A stretch of DNA of 64,000 bases, taken from NCBI RefSeq assembly GCF_034932065.1, contig NZ_JAYGHP010000002.1, positions 417,315 through 481,314 on the forward strand, read 5' to 3'. This DNA is from Crocosphaera sp. UHCC 0190. GTDB taxonomy: Bacteria; Cyanobacteriota; Cyanobacteriia; Cyanobacteriales; Microcystaceae. A program made the translations under genes and the position numbers. Shown here piece by piece: positions 44,182 to 53,620 of the stretch. How positions within the stretch are numbered: the first letter of the stretch is position 1; every line of letters begins with the position of its first letter. The notes beneath the pieces were generated by a model, which saw only the letters and a program-made list of their open reading frames with translations, made no database searches and was not told the DNA's origin.

Positions 44182-46803
44182 TTAAAGAACCATTTTTTGT
44201 AGTTCCAATTCCTGTGTAAAAATCTCATCAATAGGTAGCATTTTACCCTCAATCGTCATAAATTTATGGTCTTTGGTTGCACGAATGATTGACCCATCAT
44301 CGAGATGATATGCAAAGATTTCTTGTTCTCCCCGATGATGCCATTGTCGGATAGGTTGAGTATAAACAAAACCATTTTTATCCACAGAATAAACTGTACA
44401 ATTGATGTTTTCTTCTACAATTTTACCAATGGCCATGGGGCCATATTCAACTGTGAGAATTTCTGTATCAGAACTAAGACAATATTCCGCAAACTTAATC
44501 ATCTGCTCAAATAAATTTTCTGCAATAGCTTGAGGAACTCCATTTTTAGTCGCGCCATCAATAAAAATCTCCCGATGCTTAGCCATTTCTGAAGCTTTTT
44601 TCTTCCCCATGGCCCGACGTAATAAGTCCGCTTCTCCTAAAGAATATCCGGCCAAATCTTGGGCCATTTTCATAATTTGTTCTTGATAAACCAAGACAGC
44701 ATAGGTTTCTTTTAAAATCGGTTCTAATAAATGATGTTCATATTCAATTGGTTCTCTGCCATGTTTGCGATCAATAAATTTAGGAATTAAGCCTGCATCT
44801 AAAGGCCCAGGACGATACAACGCTAAAATAGAAGAAATATCTTCAATTCCTGATGGTTTTAAGTTTCTAACAATATCTTTCATCCCTGATGATTCTAACT
44901 GAAAGATACCTTCTAAGTCACCTTTTTCTAGCAGTTTATGGGTATTTTCAATATCTTCCGGTAGTTTTTTGATGTTACCTTTGGCAATGATTTGTAATGC
45001 TTTTCGTTCATCTAAAGGCAGTTGCTCTACATCTATTTCTTTATTTTGATTTTGTTTGATTAAATCTGCGGTTCTTTGAATAGTCGTTAAATTTCTTAAC
45101 CCCAAAAAATCCATCTTTAATAATCCCAGTGATTCTAAATCTTCCATAAAATACTGGGTAATGACGGCCCCATCATTATTCTTTTGTAAGGGAACAATTT
45201 CATCTAAAGGCTCAGAAGAAATCACCACTCCTGCGGCATGAACCCCAAAGGTTTTGTTTGTCCCTTCAATACGAATGGCCATATCTAACCAGCGTCTAAC
45301 TTGGGGATCAAGCTCATATCTTTCTTTAAATTCTGGGGAAGGGGTTTCCTCAGAAATCATGACCTTTAATTTGGTAGGTTTTCCCCGTGAAACCGGAATC
45401 ATTTTCGCCATTTTATCTGACTCAGCATAGGGAATATCTAACACCCTGGCCACATCTTTTAACACTGCTTTGGAAGTCATACGGTTAAAAGTAATAATCT
45501 GAGCAACATTAGCTTCTCCATATTTTTTGGTGACATATTTAATCATTTCATCCCGTCTTTCAATACAAAAATCCGTATCAACATCAGGCATGGATTTCCG
45601 TTCAGGGTTCAAAAATCTTTCAAATAAAAGACCATGATGGACGGGATCAATATTGGTGATTTTTAAGGAATAAGCAACTAAAGATCCGGCTGCTGAGCCT
45701 CTGCCTGGCCCCACGGGAATTTTTTGATCTCTAGCATACTTAATATAGTCCCAAACCACTAAAAAATAAGTAGAGAATCCCATGCGTTGTAGCATCTTTA
45801 ATTCATATTCTAACCGTTCTTTATAAACAGGGGGAATTTCGGAACGAGAGCGACATTTTAAGCGTTCTAATAACCCCTGCCAGGAAATTTCTTCCACATA
45901 ACTATCAGGGGTATGGCCAGCCGGCACAGAATAATTAGGAATACGGGGTTCTCCTAAAATTTGATAGTGTCCAATTTTTTCGGCTACTTCTAAGGTATTA
46001 TTGATGGCTTCTTCAATGACATCATCAGATAAATGATCCCGGAATAATAAACGCATTTCTTCCGCAGATTTTAAATATTCTGTTCCGCTATATCTGAGGC
46101 GTTTTTCATCGGTAATTAATTTACCCGTTTGAATACATAATAAGGCATCATGGGCTTCTACATCGTAACAAGAAATGAAATGGGAGTCATTCGTTGCTAT
46201 AATTTTTATGCCTAAGTCACGGGCAATTTTAACTATCGCTACATTGACCAGTCGATCTTCTACTGATCCGTGATCTTGAATTTCTAAATAGAAGTCATCC
46301 TGAAACAGTTTTTGATACCATTTGGCAACTTTTTTCGCTTCTTTAAAGTCTCCTTTCAAAATATTTTGGGGAATTTCTCCCCCTAAACAAGCACTGGTAA
46401 CAATTAATTCTTGATGATATTCTTGTAATAACTCTTTATTGATACAGGGACGGGAAAAAATCCCTTTCCCTTGAATTCCTTTGAGATGGGAAATAGTGGT
46501 TAATTTAACTAAATTTTTATAGCCTTGGGTATTTTTTGCTAAGACGACTTGATGATAACGTTTATAACGTTGTTTAACTTCAATATCTCCATTAATAACA
46601 TACATTTCATTGCCAATAATGGGTTTAATTCCTTTGTTTCGACAAACTTTAATTAATTCGATCGCCCCATACATTACCCCATGATCTGTTAAGGCGATCG
46701 CGGGCATTCCTAATTCTACGGCTCGCTCAACTAAGGCATTTAATTGAGAGGCCCCATCTAACAAACTATAATCACTGTGTATGTGTAAACCAACAAAAGA
46801 CAT
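44182..46803 (-). CDS. dnaE: DNA polymerase III alpha subunit, N-terminal half fused to split intein N-fragment
   Basis: The 873-aa product is the first half of the replicative polymerase. The PHP domain starts [14 protein letters not shown]. The polymerase core has [15 protein letters not shown] and the catalytic aspartates in [13 protein letters not shown]. The extein ends at residue 774 with KFAEY, followed directly by intein residues CLSSDTEI to the stop. The C-terminal half of DnaE with the intein C-fragment must be encoded elsewhere, as in other cyanobacteria. The two proteins would be joined by trans-splicing. The gene starts 134 bases downstream of the solute-binding protein gene's start-distal end, on the same strand. 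Confidence 0.97.
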   Translation of the reverse strand: MSFVGLHIHSDYSLLDGASQLNALVERAVELGMPAIALTDHGVMYGAIELIKVCRNKGIKPIIGNEMYVINGDIEVKQRYKRYHQVVLAKNTQGYKNLVKLTTISHLKGIQGKGIFSRPCINKELLQEYHQELIVTSACLGGEIPQNILKGDFKEAKKVAKWYQKLFQDDFYLEIQDHGSVEDRLVNVAIVKIARDLGIKIIATNDSHFISCYDVEAHDALLCIQTGKLITDEKRLRYSGTEYLKSAEEMRLLFRDHLSDDVIEEAINNTLEVAEKIGHYQILGEPRIPNYSVPAGHTPDSYVEEISWQGLLERLKCRSRSEIPPVYKERLEYELKMLQRMGFSTYFLVVWDYIKYARDQKIPVGPGRGSAAGSLVAYSLKITNIDPVHHGLLFERFLNPERKSMPDVDTDFCIERRDEMIKYVTKKYGEANVAQIITFNRMTSKAVLKDVARVLDIPYAESDKMAKMIPVSRGKPTKLKVMISEETPSPEFKERYELDPQVRRWLDMAIRIEGTNKTFGVHAAGVVISSEPLDEIVPLQKNNDGAVITQYFMEDLESLGLLKMDFLGLRNLTTIQRTADLIKQNQNKEIDVEQLPLDERKALQIIAKGNIKKLPEDIENTHKLLEKGDLEGIFQLESSGMKDIVRNLKPSGIEDISSILALYRPGPLDAGLIPKFIDRKHGREPIEYEHHLLEPILKETYAVLVYQEQIMKMAQDLAGYSLGEADLLRRAMGKKKASEMAKHREIFIDGATKNGVPQAIAENLFEQMIKFAEYCLSSDTEILTVEYGPMAIGKIVEENINCTVYSVDKNGFVYTQPIRQWHHRGEQEIFAYHLDDGSIIRATKDHKFMTIEGKMLPIDEIFTQELELQKMVL
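44185..44481 (-). other. DnaE split intein, N-terminal fragment (99 aa)
   Basis: Residues 775-873 of the dnaE product. The splice-junction cysteine C1 follows AEY. Block A is [14 protein letters not shown] and block B is [13 protein letters not shown] with T69 and H72, the residues needed for the first acyl shift. It ends EELELQ-like in [14 protein letters not shown]. Compared with the well-known Npu fragment, the motifs align closely, but the loop IRQWHHRG and the final residues differ. Confidence 0.96.
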
Positions 46804-46824
46804 GGTAAGAAATTTAATTGAATT

Positions 46825-47670
46825 TTAATCGAAGCCAGGTTCGGGATTACTCGGAATAATATAAGGAAATTTGCCTGTTTTAATACTAAACCATTTTTCT
46901 TGTAATGTGCGATTTTCTGGGGCAACAATAGTGAGATCAACAAATTGTTTCCACTCTGGGTTATTTTTCGGTAAGATACAGCCATAAAGTTCAGTGGTCA
47001 TGGGTTGACGAGGCATTAAAGCAAAGTCTTTGAGGTTGTTACCTTGTTGGACAAGTTCTCCCAGCAATAAAATGCCATCGCTCACCACTGCTTTGACTTC
47101 TCCTTTTTTTAATTCTTCGACTCCTTCTCGACGACTTTTAATATTTTTCCATTGAGCAAAGGGATAAATTTGCGGAATAATTTCTTGAGTGGTTGTTCCC
47201 GGAATAAAAGCAATGGGAATATTCTTCAAAGTACCATTATAATCAAATTTTCTCGCTTCTCCTATCTTAACTAAAAATTGCGCCCCTGTCATAAAAAAAG
47301 GAACAGAAAAATCTACTACTTTTAAACGGGTTTGGGTAATGGTTGTTGCACCACACATAATATCAACTGTTCCTTGTTTTACCAGAGGGAAACGGCTATC
47401 AATAGTTGCTTCTCTTAAATTTAATTTAATCGGTTGGTTGATTTTTTTCTCAACTTGTTTATGAATCAATCTAATTAAATCAACAGAATACCCTGTCCAT
47501 TCTCCTCTCTCATCAACATAACCAAAGGGAATAGCATCTTTTCTCACCCCTGCATTCATTTCTCCCATTCGTTTAATCTTTTCTAAGACAGTTTCTGCTA
47601 AAACAAGTCGAGGAAACCCAGTCACCAAAAGAAGACTAATTAAGACAATAACAAGTTTTTTTGAGTTCAT
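46825..47670 (-). CDS. Periplasmic solute-binding protein (family 3, amino-acid type)
   Basis: A 281-aa exported binding protein. The signal peptide is KKLVIVLISLLLVTGFPRLV followed by LAE. Mature-part motifs of SBP family 3 are KIKRMGEMNAGVRKDAIPFG, EWTGYSVDLIRLI, KQGTVDIMCGATTITQTR, VDFSVPFFMTGAQFLV and AVVSDGILLLGEL. The ligand is probably a polar amino acid. No permease or ATPase gene is adjacent. The ATG at 47670 is preferred over an upstream TTG that would add 12 residues. Confidence 0.92.
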   Translation of the reverse strand: MNSKKLVIVLISLLLVTGFPRLVLAETVLEKIKRMGEMNAGVRKDAIPFGYVDERGEWTGYSVDLIRLIHKQVEKKINQPIKLNLREATIDSRFPLVKQGTVDIMCGATTITQTRLKVVDFSVPFFMTGAQFLVKIGEARKFDYNGTLKNIPIAFIPGTTTQEIIPQIYPFAQWKNIKSRREGVEELKKGEVKAVVSDGILLLGELVQQGNNLKDFALMPRQPMTTELYGCILPKNNPEWKQFVDLTIVAPENRTLQEKWFSIKTGKFPYIIPSNPEPGFD

Positions 47671-47888
47671 TGTTTGATGATTTAGTAAGGGGTGAAACAA
47701 AATCAACTGTGAGCAAGAGGAAATCCTTATTTACCCCTATCGTGGTATTTCAAGATTCTGAACTGATTTTATCAGATTAGGCTTTCTAGTTGTCAGTTCT
47801 GGTCATAATTTATAATAATTTTATAAAATTTAAGCAATCCAGGTAAAGACTTTGCTATGGTAAAGAACATCGCCCCAGGAGCTATTAT

Positions 47889-48209
47889 ATGAAATTATCC
47901 CCCCAAGAAAAAGATAAATTATTAATTTTTACGGCTGCTTTAGTGGCAGAAAGACGTAAAGCGAAAGGATTAAAATTGAATTATCCTGAATCTGTTGCCT
48001 ATATTTCTGCTGCTATTTTAGAAGGTGCAAGAGAGGGAAAAACAGTGGAACAATTAATGAGTGAAGGTAAAAGTTTACTAACCAGAGAAGATGTTATGGA
48101 AGGAGTTCCAGAAATGATTGATGAGGTACAAATAGAAGCGACTTTTCCTGATGGGACAAAACTGGTAACTGTCCATGAACCAATTATGTTAATGGGAGTA
48201 GATAAATGA
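47889..48209 (+). CDS. ureA: Urease gamma subunit
   Basis: A 106-aa gamma subunit of urease, which hydrolyses urea to ammonia and carbamate. Family-typical [40 protein letters not shown] and [17 protein letters not shown] are present. It begins the urease gene cluster. Its stop overlaps the ureB start as ATGA, so translation is coupled. No clear NtcA box (GTA-N8-TAC) is seen in the ~180 bases upstream. Confidence 0.97.
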   Translation: MKLSPQEKDKLLIFTAALVAERRKAKGLKLNYPESVAYISAAILEGAREGKTVEQLMSEGKSLLTREDVMEGVPEMIDEVQIEATFPDGTKLVTVHEPIMLMGVDK

Positions 48210-48574
48210 TTCCTGGAGAGATTATTACACAAACCGGAGAAATTGAACTCAATGTCGGTTCAAAAGCTCTAAAAATCATGGTAGCTAATCAAGGTGATCG
48301 CCCGATTCAAGTTGGTTCCCATTTTCATTTTTATGAAGTAAATGATGCCTTAATCTTTTTTGAGATCACCGATGAAAATGAAGTCAGAAAACTGGTGCCG
48401 ATAGAAAGATATAGTCCTAATGATCCCAGCAGAGGAATGCGTTTAAATATTCCAGCAGGCACAGCTATTCGTTTTGAACCAATGGACGAAGATGCCAAAG
48501 AAATTTCCTTAATTCCCCTTAAAGGAAAGGGAGAAGTTTATGGATTTAATGGACATATTAACGGCCCATTATAA
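48206..48574 (+). CDS. ureB: Urease beta subunit
   Basis: A 122-aa beta subunit. It starts [36 protein letters not shown], then [15 protein letters not shown] and [16 protein letters not shown] are conserved. It overlaps ureA by four bases. The catalytic alpha subunit gene ureC, which normally follows ureB, is absent here; ureG follows after 21 bases. Confidence 0.97.
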   Translation: MIPGEIITQTGEIELNVGSKALKIMVANQGDRPIQVGSHFHFYEVNDALIFFEITDENEVRKLVPIERYSPNDPSRGMRLNIPAGTAIRFEPMDEDAKEISLIPLKGKGEVYGFNGHINGPL

Positions 48575-48595
48575 AATCTAAACAAGGGTAAAAAT

Positions 48596-49213
48596 ATGAC
48601 AAAGTTAGCGGCAAGGTTAGGTATTGGTGGGCCAGTTGGCAGTGGAAAAACTGCCTTATTAGAATGTATTATTCCTCCCTTAATCGAACAAGGAATTGAA
48701 GTCGCTATTATTACCAATGACTTATTAACTACCGAAGATGCTGATCGTCTGAAAAGTCAGGGATTTTTGCCTTCTGAACGTATTATTGGAGTAGAAACAG
48801 GGAGTTGTCCCCATACCGCTATTCGGGAAGATCCCACCATGAATTTATTAGCAGTACAGGATTTAGAGAATCTTTTTCCTCAACTCGATATCATTTTTAT
48901 TGAAAGTGGAGGAGATAATCTTGCTTCTACTTTTAGCTATGATTTAGTTGATTCTTATATATTTATCATTGATGTGGGAGCAGGTGATGATATCCCCCGT
49001 AAAAAAGGCCCTGGGTTTTCTCAAGCTGATTTAGTTGTTATTAATAAGATTGATCTGGCTCCTTATGTGGGAGCAAATTTAGAATTAATCCGTCAAGAAG
49101 CTGCCTTATATCGTCAAGGAAAACCTATTATTTACACCAATTGTAAGACAGGAGAAGGGTTAGAAGATGTGATAGAGTTTATTAAAACTAAACTTTTATT
49201 TGGTTTAAATTGA
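48596..49213 (+). CDS. ureG: Urease accessory GTPase UreG
   Basis: A 205-aa SIMIBI GTPase that drives nickel insertion into urease. The P-loop is IGGPVGSGKTALLE, the metal-binding cysteine/histidine is GVETGSCPHTAIRED, the switch region is FIESGGDNLASTFS, and the base motif is VVINKIDLAPYVG. The N-terminal His-rich stretch of some UreG proteins is missing, as usual in cyanobacteria. It lies directly after ureB in the place where ureC is often found. Confidence 0.97.
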   Translation: MTKLAARLGIGGPVGSGKTALLECIIPPLIEQGIEVAIITNDLLTTEDADRLKSQGFLPSERIIGVETGSCPHTAIREDPTMNLLAVQDLENLFPQLDIIFIESGGDNLASTFSYDLVDSYIFIIDVGAGDDIPRKKGPGFSQADLVVINKIDLAPYVGANLELIRQEAALYRQGKPIIYTNCKTGEGLEDVIEFIKTKLLFGLN

Positions 49214-49233
49214 TTTTTTTTTAGAGGGGAAAA

Positions 49234-50076
49234 TTGAAAAGTTTTAACAGGGAAAATAACCTAGAATTAATCTTAAAAAAAAGTTCAAAGCGGACGATAA
49301 TTACTCATCAATATACGGCTCAACCATTAGGAATTTCTCGTAGTTTTTATCCTGATTTAACTAACCCCTCTCGTACTCATCTTTATCTTACCAGTACCTC
49401 CCCCGGATTATTAGCCAATGACACCCTAAATATTGCCGTAAAACTGGAAAATAAAGCGCAACTTTGCTTAAAAGAGCAATCGGCAACCAAAGTTCATCCT
49501 ATGCCAAATTTAGGAACAAAAGCAACAGTTAATTATGATATTGAGATCGGAGAAAAAGCTACCTTAGAATTTTTTCCTGAACCGATCATTCTGTTTAGAG
49601 ATGCAACCTTAGAACAAATAATTCAGATTACTTGTCATCCCACTGCCAACCTATTTTGGAGTGAAATAATTGTGCCGGGAAGACTTGCTAGAGGGGAATA
49701 TTATGAGTTTAATTATTATCTAAATCGTTTACACATTCGAACAGTAGAAGGAGTTTTATGGGCAAAAGATGCCATGAAATTAATGGGAAATCAGAACCAA
49801 TTTAAAGAGAATAATCTTTTTGCTTTTGCCCCAATTTTAGGGAATATTATTTTAATTTTACCCCAAGGAAACTTATCCTTATTAGTAGAAATCCTAGAAA
49901 AATTTTCCCTAGTAGACTGTCCAGGTGTTAAAATAGCAACCTCGATTTTACCCCAAAATAAAGGGATAGTCATTCGGGCGATCGCCAGAGGAACCTATGG
50001 ATTTAAAAACTACTTAAACTATAGCTTAAAATGTTTTCGTCAAGCTCAATCTTTTTGTAATGAGGGTATGTTATGA
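49234..50076 (+). CDS. ureD: Urease accessory protein UreD
   Basis: A 280-aa scaffold of the urease nickel-activation complex (UreD-F-G). Conserved segments are GISRSFYPDLTNPSRTHLYL, STSPGLLANDTL, KEQSATKVHPMPN, EFFPEPIILFRDATLEQ and VPGRLARGEYYEFN. The start is TTG with an AGAGGGGA ribosome site about five bases upstream. Its stop overlaps the ureE ATG as ATGA. Confidence 0.95.
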   Translation: MKSFNRENNLELILKKSSKRTIITHQYTAQPLGISRSFYPDLTNPSRTHLYLTSTSPGLLANDTLNIAVKLENKAQLCLKEQSATKVHPMPNLGTKATVNYDIEIGEKATLEFFPEPIILFRDATLEQIIQITCHPTANLFWSEIIVPGRLARGEYYEFNYYLNRLHIRTVEGVLWAKDAMKLMGNQNQFKENNLFAFAPILGNIILILPQGNLSLLVEILEKFSLVDCPGVKIATSILPQNKGIVIRAIARGTYGFKNYLNYSLKCFRQAQSFCNEGML

Positions 50077-50564
50077 CAGAACTAGCAGACAGTTATTTAG
50101 GTAATATTTTAGACAATGAAACCCTAGAAAAAAGAATTACTTTGGAACCCTATTTAGAAGTCTATCTTACCCCAATAGATAGCCGTAAAGGACGCATTCA
50201 TATCCAGAGTAATTGTGGGGTAGACATTGGTATTATCAAAAGTCGAGATTGGTCACTAAAAGAAGGAGATGTCTTAGAAACTCAACAAGGAAAATTAATC
50301 TTAGTCCATCTGCAAACACAAAAATTTATGGTCTTAACTTTTACTGAATCAATCAATGATTGTCCTCTAAAACTAATTCATCTAGGTCATATTTTAGGTA
50401 ATCATCATTGGCCAATTTTCCGACAAGACAATAAAATTTATGTGCAAATAAACGGAAACGAAACCGTTATTGAAACCACAATTCGTCATTTTGCTATTCC
50501 TGGTTTAAGCATTGATTATGAATGGCGAGCATCAGGGCAACTATTAACAAATAACCATGATTAA
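50073..50564 (+). CDS. ureE: Urease accessory nickel metallochaperone UreE
   Basis: A 163-aa nickel chaperone. The C-terminal metal-binding domain has [16 protein letters not shown], a His-rich motif, and [12 protein letters not shown]. The N-terminal part is a beta-strand domain. It overlaps ureD by four bases and ureF by eight, so the set is translated as one block. It lacks the long C-terminal His tail seen in some bacteria. Confidence 0.94.
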   Translation: MTELADSYLGNILDNETLEKRITLEPYLEVYLTPIDSRKGRIHIQSNCGVDIGIIKSRDWSLKEGDVLETQQGKLILVHLQTQKFMVLTFTESINDCPLKLIHLGHILGNHHWPIFRQDNKIYVQINGNETVIETTIRHFAIPGLSIDYEWRASGQLLTNNHD

Positions 50565-51270
50565 CCCAAAAATTTCTCCCCTTACCATCTCCCAAAAACT
50601 TGCCTTAATGCAGCTATCTGATTCTTTTTTCCCCTCTGGTAGTTTTACCCTTTCCCATGGATTAGAAACCTTAGTTCAAACAGAACAAATACAAAACCCC
50701 CAAGACCTCTTAATTTTTTTACGGTTATTATTAAACAATAAAGTTGGCCCAACGGATGGGGTTGCTTTAATCCATGCTTATCGAGGAAGTGCTAATAATA
50801 ATCTTGAGGCCATAAAACAGTCCGATACTTGTTTATTCGCCCAAACTTTGATCGAAAAAACCCGTGAAATAGGGAGAAAAAGTGGACGGGCCCTGTTGAT
50901 GATTGCGGCTGAAACTTGGCATGATCCTCAGTTAAGTATCCTCAGTCAAGAGGTATCCCAAGGTCATATTTATGGCTTCCATTGCGTTATTTTTGGAGTC
51001 GTGGGGCGCGTTGCTGGATTAAATGAGGAGGACACCCTATTAGCCTTCTTTCATGGCTTAGTGACGGGTTTATTAGGGGCTGCTATTCGCTTAAGCATCA
51101 TTGGACATCGCCAAGCCCAACAGATTTTACAGCAATTAGTTCCCGATCTTGAAGCAATTTATCAGATTAGTACGACTTTAACTCTCGCTCAAATGTGGTC
51201 TTGTACTCCTGCGATCGATCTGGCCCAAATGGGTCATCAAAAGTTATCTCGCCGATTATTTGCTAATTAA
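50557..51270 (+). CDS. ureF: Urease accessory protein UreF
   Basis: A 237-aa accessory protein that couples UreG GTPase activity to nickel delivery. Signature [20 protein letters not shown], then [39 protein letters not shown] and [12 protein letters not shown] are typical. It overlaps ureE by eight bases and ends the urease run. Downstream is the convergent pilin gene, with no obvious terminator. Confidence 0.95.
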   Translation: MINPKISPLTISQKLALMQLSDSFFPSGSFTLSHGLETLVQTEQIQNPQDLLIFLRLLLNNKVGPTDGVALIHAYRGSANNNLEAIKQSDTCLFAQTLIEKTREIGRKSGRALLMIAAETWHDPQLSILSQEVSQGHIYGFHCVIFGVVGRVAGLNEEDTLLAFFHGLVTGLLGAAIRLSIIGHRQAQQILQQLVPDLEAIYQISTTLTLAQMWSCTPAIDLAQMGHQKLSRRLFAN

Positions 51271-51288
51271 AAAAAGCGATTAAAAACC

Positions 51289-51852
51289 TTATTTGATTGT
51301 TTCCAAAAGTAAAAAAGTATCGCATTCAGCCGTTGTCCCATTAATGACTACACCGCCAACTTTTCCCGTACCAAGGTCGATATCTTTAGACGCTAAACCA
51401 TCAATTCCATATTGGTTTGCTTTATCAGTGGAACGACAAACAACCGTTGAAAATATCCGCTCATCTGGATCATAAGCAACCCCCGCAGCATAATCACGGG
51501 TAGCATTTGTCCCATTATCTTTCCCTACCGCACCCTGTAACCCTTGAGTATCATCATTCTTTTCACTCAGAAGAATTATATAATATTTCTCATTGCCCAC
51601 AGGCACTTCTAGCTGTTCAGTCCCAGTGGCAAATGTCCGTTTTTCATTAAAAAAAGTTTGTTGAGCGCGATTTAAAGTCCCCATCATCCCCTTAGCTTCT
51701 GATTCTCTCGCTCGTCCAATATAATTCATGGTTTGGGGAAACAAGATGCTGGCTAAAATACCGATGATGATAGCAACAACTAATAATTCAATTAAGGTGA
51801 ATCCTTTGTCTTGTTTCTTTGGGATAAGTCCCTTAAGAATGAGATGAGTCAT
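51289..51852 (-). CDS. Type IV pilin-like protein (PilA family)
   Basis: A 187-aa prepilin. The class III signal KKQDKGFTLIELLVVAIIIG has the cleavage glycine before the phenylalanine, a basic leader and the conserved glutamate five residues after the cut. A long hydrophobic helix and PQTMNYIGRARESEAKGMMG follow, as in cyanobacterial PilA-type pilins. The C-terminal globular part is variable and holds two cysteines. It would be exported by a PilD/PilT-type system encoded elsewhere. About 320 bases of non-coding DNA lie upstream. Confidence 0.92.
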   Translation of the reverse strand: MTHLILKGLIPKKQDKGFTLIELLVVAIIIGILASILFPQTMNYIGRARESEAKGMMGTLNRAQQTFFNEKRTFATGTEQLEVPVGNEKYYIILLSEKNDDTQGLQGAVGKDNGTNATRDYAAGVAYDPDERIFSTVVCRSTDKANQYGIDGLASKDIDLGTGKVGGVVINGTTAECDTFLLLETIK

Positions 51853-52123
51853 GATTAGTTTGGGGGAAAGGAGGACAGTGGCATTTCCTATCTTGAATAG
51901 GTGGGGTTAATCTAGCAGTTCTCATATTGATGCGGTACAGATTTGTCTAGTTTTAGGCAAGAGAGCATCAAGTAGACTGTACCTAATTTGAGAAATTCTA
52001 CAGACACATCGTTAGTGTACCCACTTTCTCTAAAAAACCTATCTTTTTTCGTAAAAAAAATAACTCGATTCCCTAAACCAAAGAAAAAAAGCTACAGCCA
52101 AGTTTGTTTTGGCCTCTTACCCA

Positions 52124-52152
52124 GCTAAAACGCATTTAAAATGCGTTTTAGC
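52124..52152. repeat. Family B palindrome, copy after ndhN
   Basis: A perfect 29-nt palindrome (arms GCTAAAACGCATTT and AAATGCGTTTTAGC) 25 bases past the ndhN stop. The same sequence occurs after usp at 9983-10011. Confidence 0.8.
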
Positions 52153-52176
52153 TTACTTCATTCCTGAGACACAACC

Positions 52177-52653
52177 CTAAGCCACTTTAATTAATTCCTC
52201 TAGGGGTTGCCAACGGAAATAACGTTCCCCACCGAGTTCTATCACCACTTTCAGACGAGGCTCTTGTTGAGGTAAATTGGCTAAATAAGTCAATTCAATT
52301 TGAGAAAGGACATAGCCCTCTAAAATCCACAAAACCAACCCTTTTGATTTCGGGGGTAAAGTCTCCAACTGGTAAGCAGCAATGGGGGGAACAAAATAAA
52401 CTTGTCCAACGGCTGCCTCTTGGCCAATATTCTTTTTACCGAGGTGGGCAGGACGCACCCCATGAACTCCCATAAGATAAGCTCCCACGTCTCCGAGTCC
52501 CCTGGCTGTCAGAGAAAAGCTATGATAGCCATTTGTCCGTAAACGCCGTTGATAACGTCCCTCATATCCCCCTTCTAAGGGGGCATAAACTCCTAATGCG
52601 CCGGATTTTTCTAAGGCGCGGATGAATCCTTTCCCTGTGGTAAGCAGTGCCAT
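52177..52653 (-). CDS. ndhN: NAD(P)H-quinone oxidoreductase subunit N
   Basis: A 158-aa stromal/cytoplasmic-side subunit of the cyanobacterial NDH-1 complex in thylakoids, working in respiration and cyclic electron flow. The sequence MALLTTGKGFIRALEKSGAL, then APLEGGYEGRYQRRLRTNGY, SLTARGLGDVGAYLMG and VHGVRPAHLGK is characteristic. Full length. It is an oxygenic-phototroph marker and helps to identify the organism as a cyanobacterium. Confidence 0.97.
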   Translation of the reverse strand: MALLTTGKGFIRALEKSGALGVYAPLEGGYEGRYQRRLRTNGYHSFSLTARGLGDVGAYLMGVHGVRPAHLGKKNIGQEAAVGQVYFVPPIAAYQLETLPPKSKGLVLWILEGYVLSQIELTYLANLPQQEPRLKVVIELGGERYFRWQPLEELIKVA

Positions 52654-52729
52654 AATTAATGCAGAATCCGTTTTAAAATGCTTCTCTTGATTATAGGAGA
52701 AGCTTTGACCTTAGACTGCTAACTTAAGG

Positions 52730-53443
52730 TTAATCACTGTCAGGAAGTTCAAACATATACCCTCTCCCCCGCACTGTTTTAATGAGTTTGGCATCGGGAT
52801 CGTCAATTTTTTTGCGAATTTGACCAATATGGACATCTACCTTTCGTTCTACCCCAACTTCGTGATTATTGCCCCAAACTGCTGAAATTAGGTCGCTTCG
52901 TTCCCAAACTCGATTAGGATGGGTGGCTAAAAAGTATAATAATTCAAATTCTAGGGTTGTTAGAGGAATCACTTCATCTTCAAGGGTGACTTCACAACGG
53001 TTAGGATCTATGGCTAAGTCATTAATGGTTAAACGACTATCGGCAGAACTGAGAGGGGTTCCACCTAGGTTGCGTCGTTTGAGTAAAGCCGCAATTTTGG
53101 CTTTGAGAATTTCTAAATTAAAGGGTTTCGTCAGATAATCATCGGCCCCCTGTTCAAATCCTTCTAACACATAACTGGTGTCTGTCATACAGGTTAGCAT
53201 TAACACTAAAGCTCCTGTTTGACGAATTTCTTTACATAGACCAAAGCCACTCTCATCAGGTAAATTAACATCCAAAATGACTAAATCTGGGTTAAGCTTT
53301 TGAAAGATTTGACGAGCTATTTTTGCATCTGCTGCTGAAACGATATTATAGTTGTTGTAACTAAAAAATCGAGAAATTAATTGGCAAATAGCGGGATCAT
53401 CATCAACAATCAAAATTTTCGGTTGGGGAGAACTTAGTACCAT
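52730..53443 (-). CDS. OmpR-family response regulator
   Basis: A ~237-aa two-component regulator. The receiver domain has KILIVDDDPAICQLISRFF, the phospho-acceptor D58 in VILDVNLPDESG, and K in DDYLTKPFN. The C-terminal winged helix has LTTLEFELLYFLATHPNRVW, then RKVDVHIGQIRKKI and TVRGRGYMFELP. The partner kinase is not nearby. The frame extends 14 codons to an earlier ATG at 53485, but the ATG at 53443 directly precedes the conserved receiver. Confidence 0.93.
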   Translation of the reverse strand: MVLSSPQPKILIVDDDPAICQLISRFFSYNNYNIVSAADAKIARQIFQKLNPDLVILDVNLPDESGFGLCKEIRQTGALVLMLTCMTDTSYVLEGFEQGADDYLTKPFNLEILKAKIAALLKRRNLGGTPLSSADSRLTINDLAIDPNRCEVTLEDEVIPLTTLEFELLYFLATHPNRVWERSDLISAVWGNNHEVGVERKVDVHIGQIRKKIDDPDAKLIKTVRGRGYMFELPDSD

Positions 53444-53620
53444 AGATTTTTTTAAGTAAGGGATGTTAACAGATATAGAGAACAAGGGTTAGGGATTTAT
53501 GAATATCAACTCAAACGTCAGAAGTTTCCTGGGAATTTCCTTGAGCTTTAGGAAATAAGACCTTATTGTTGCTGGTTTTTAGATCCAATTTAGGGCTGTT
53601 TTTTTTATCTTTTTCTGTCC

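Noticed and set aside
47707..47888. NtcA binding site upstream of ureA
   Set aside because: I looked for GTA-N8-TAC with a suitable -10 box and found only partial matches such as GTA-N8-GCT.
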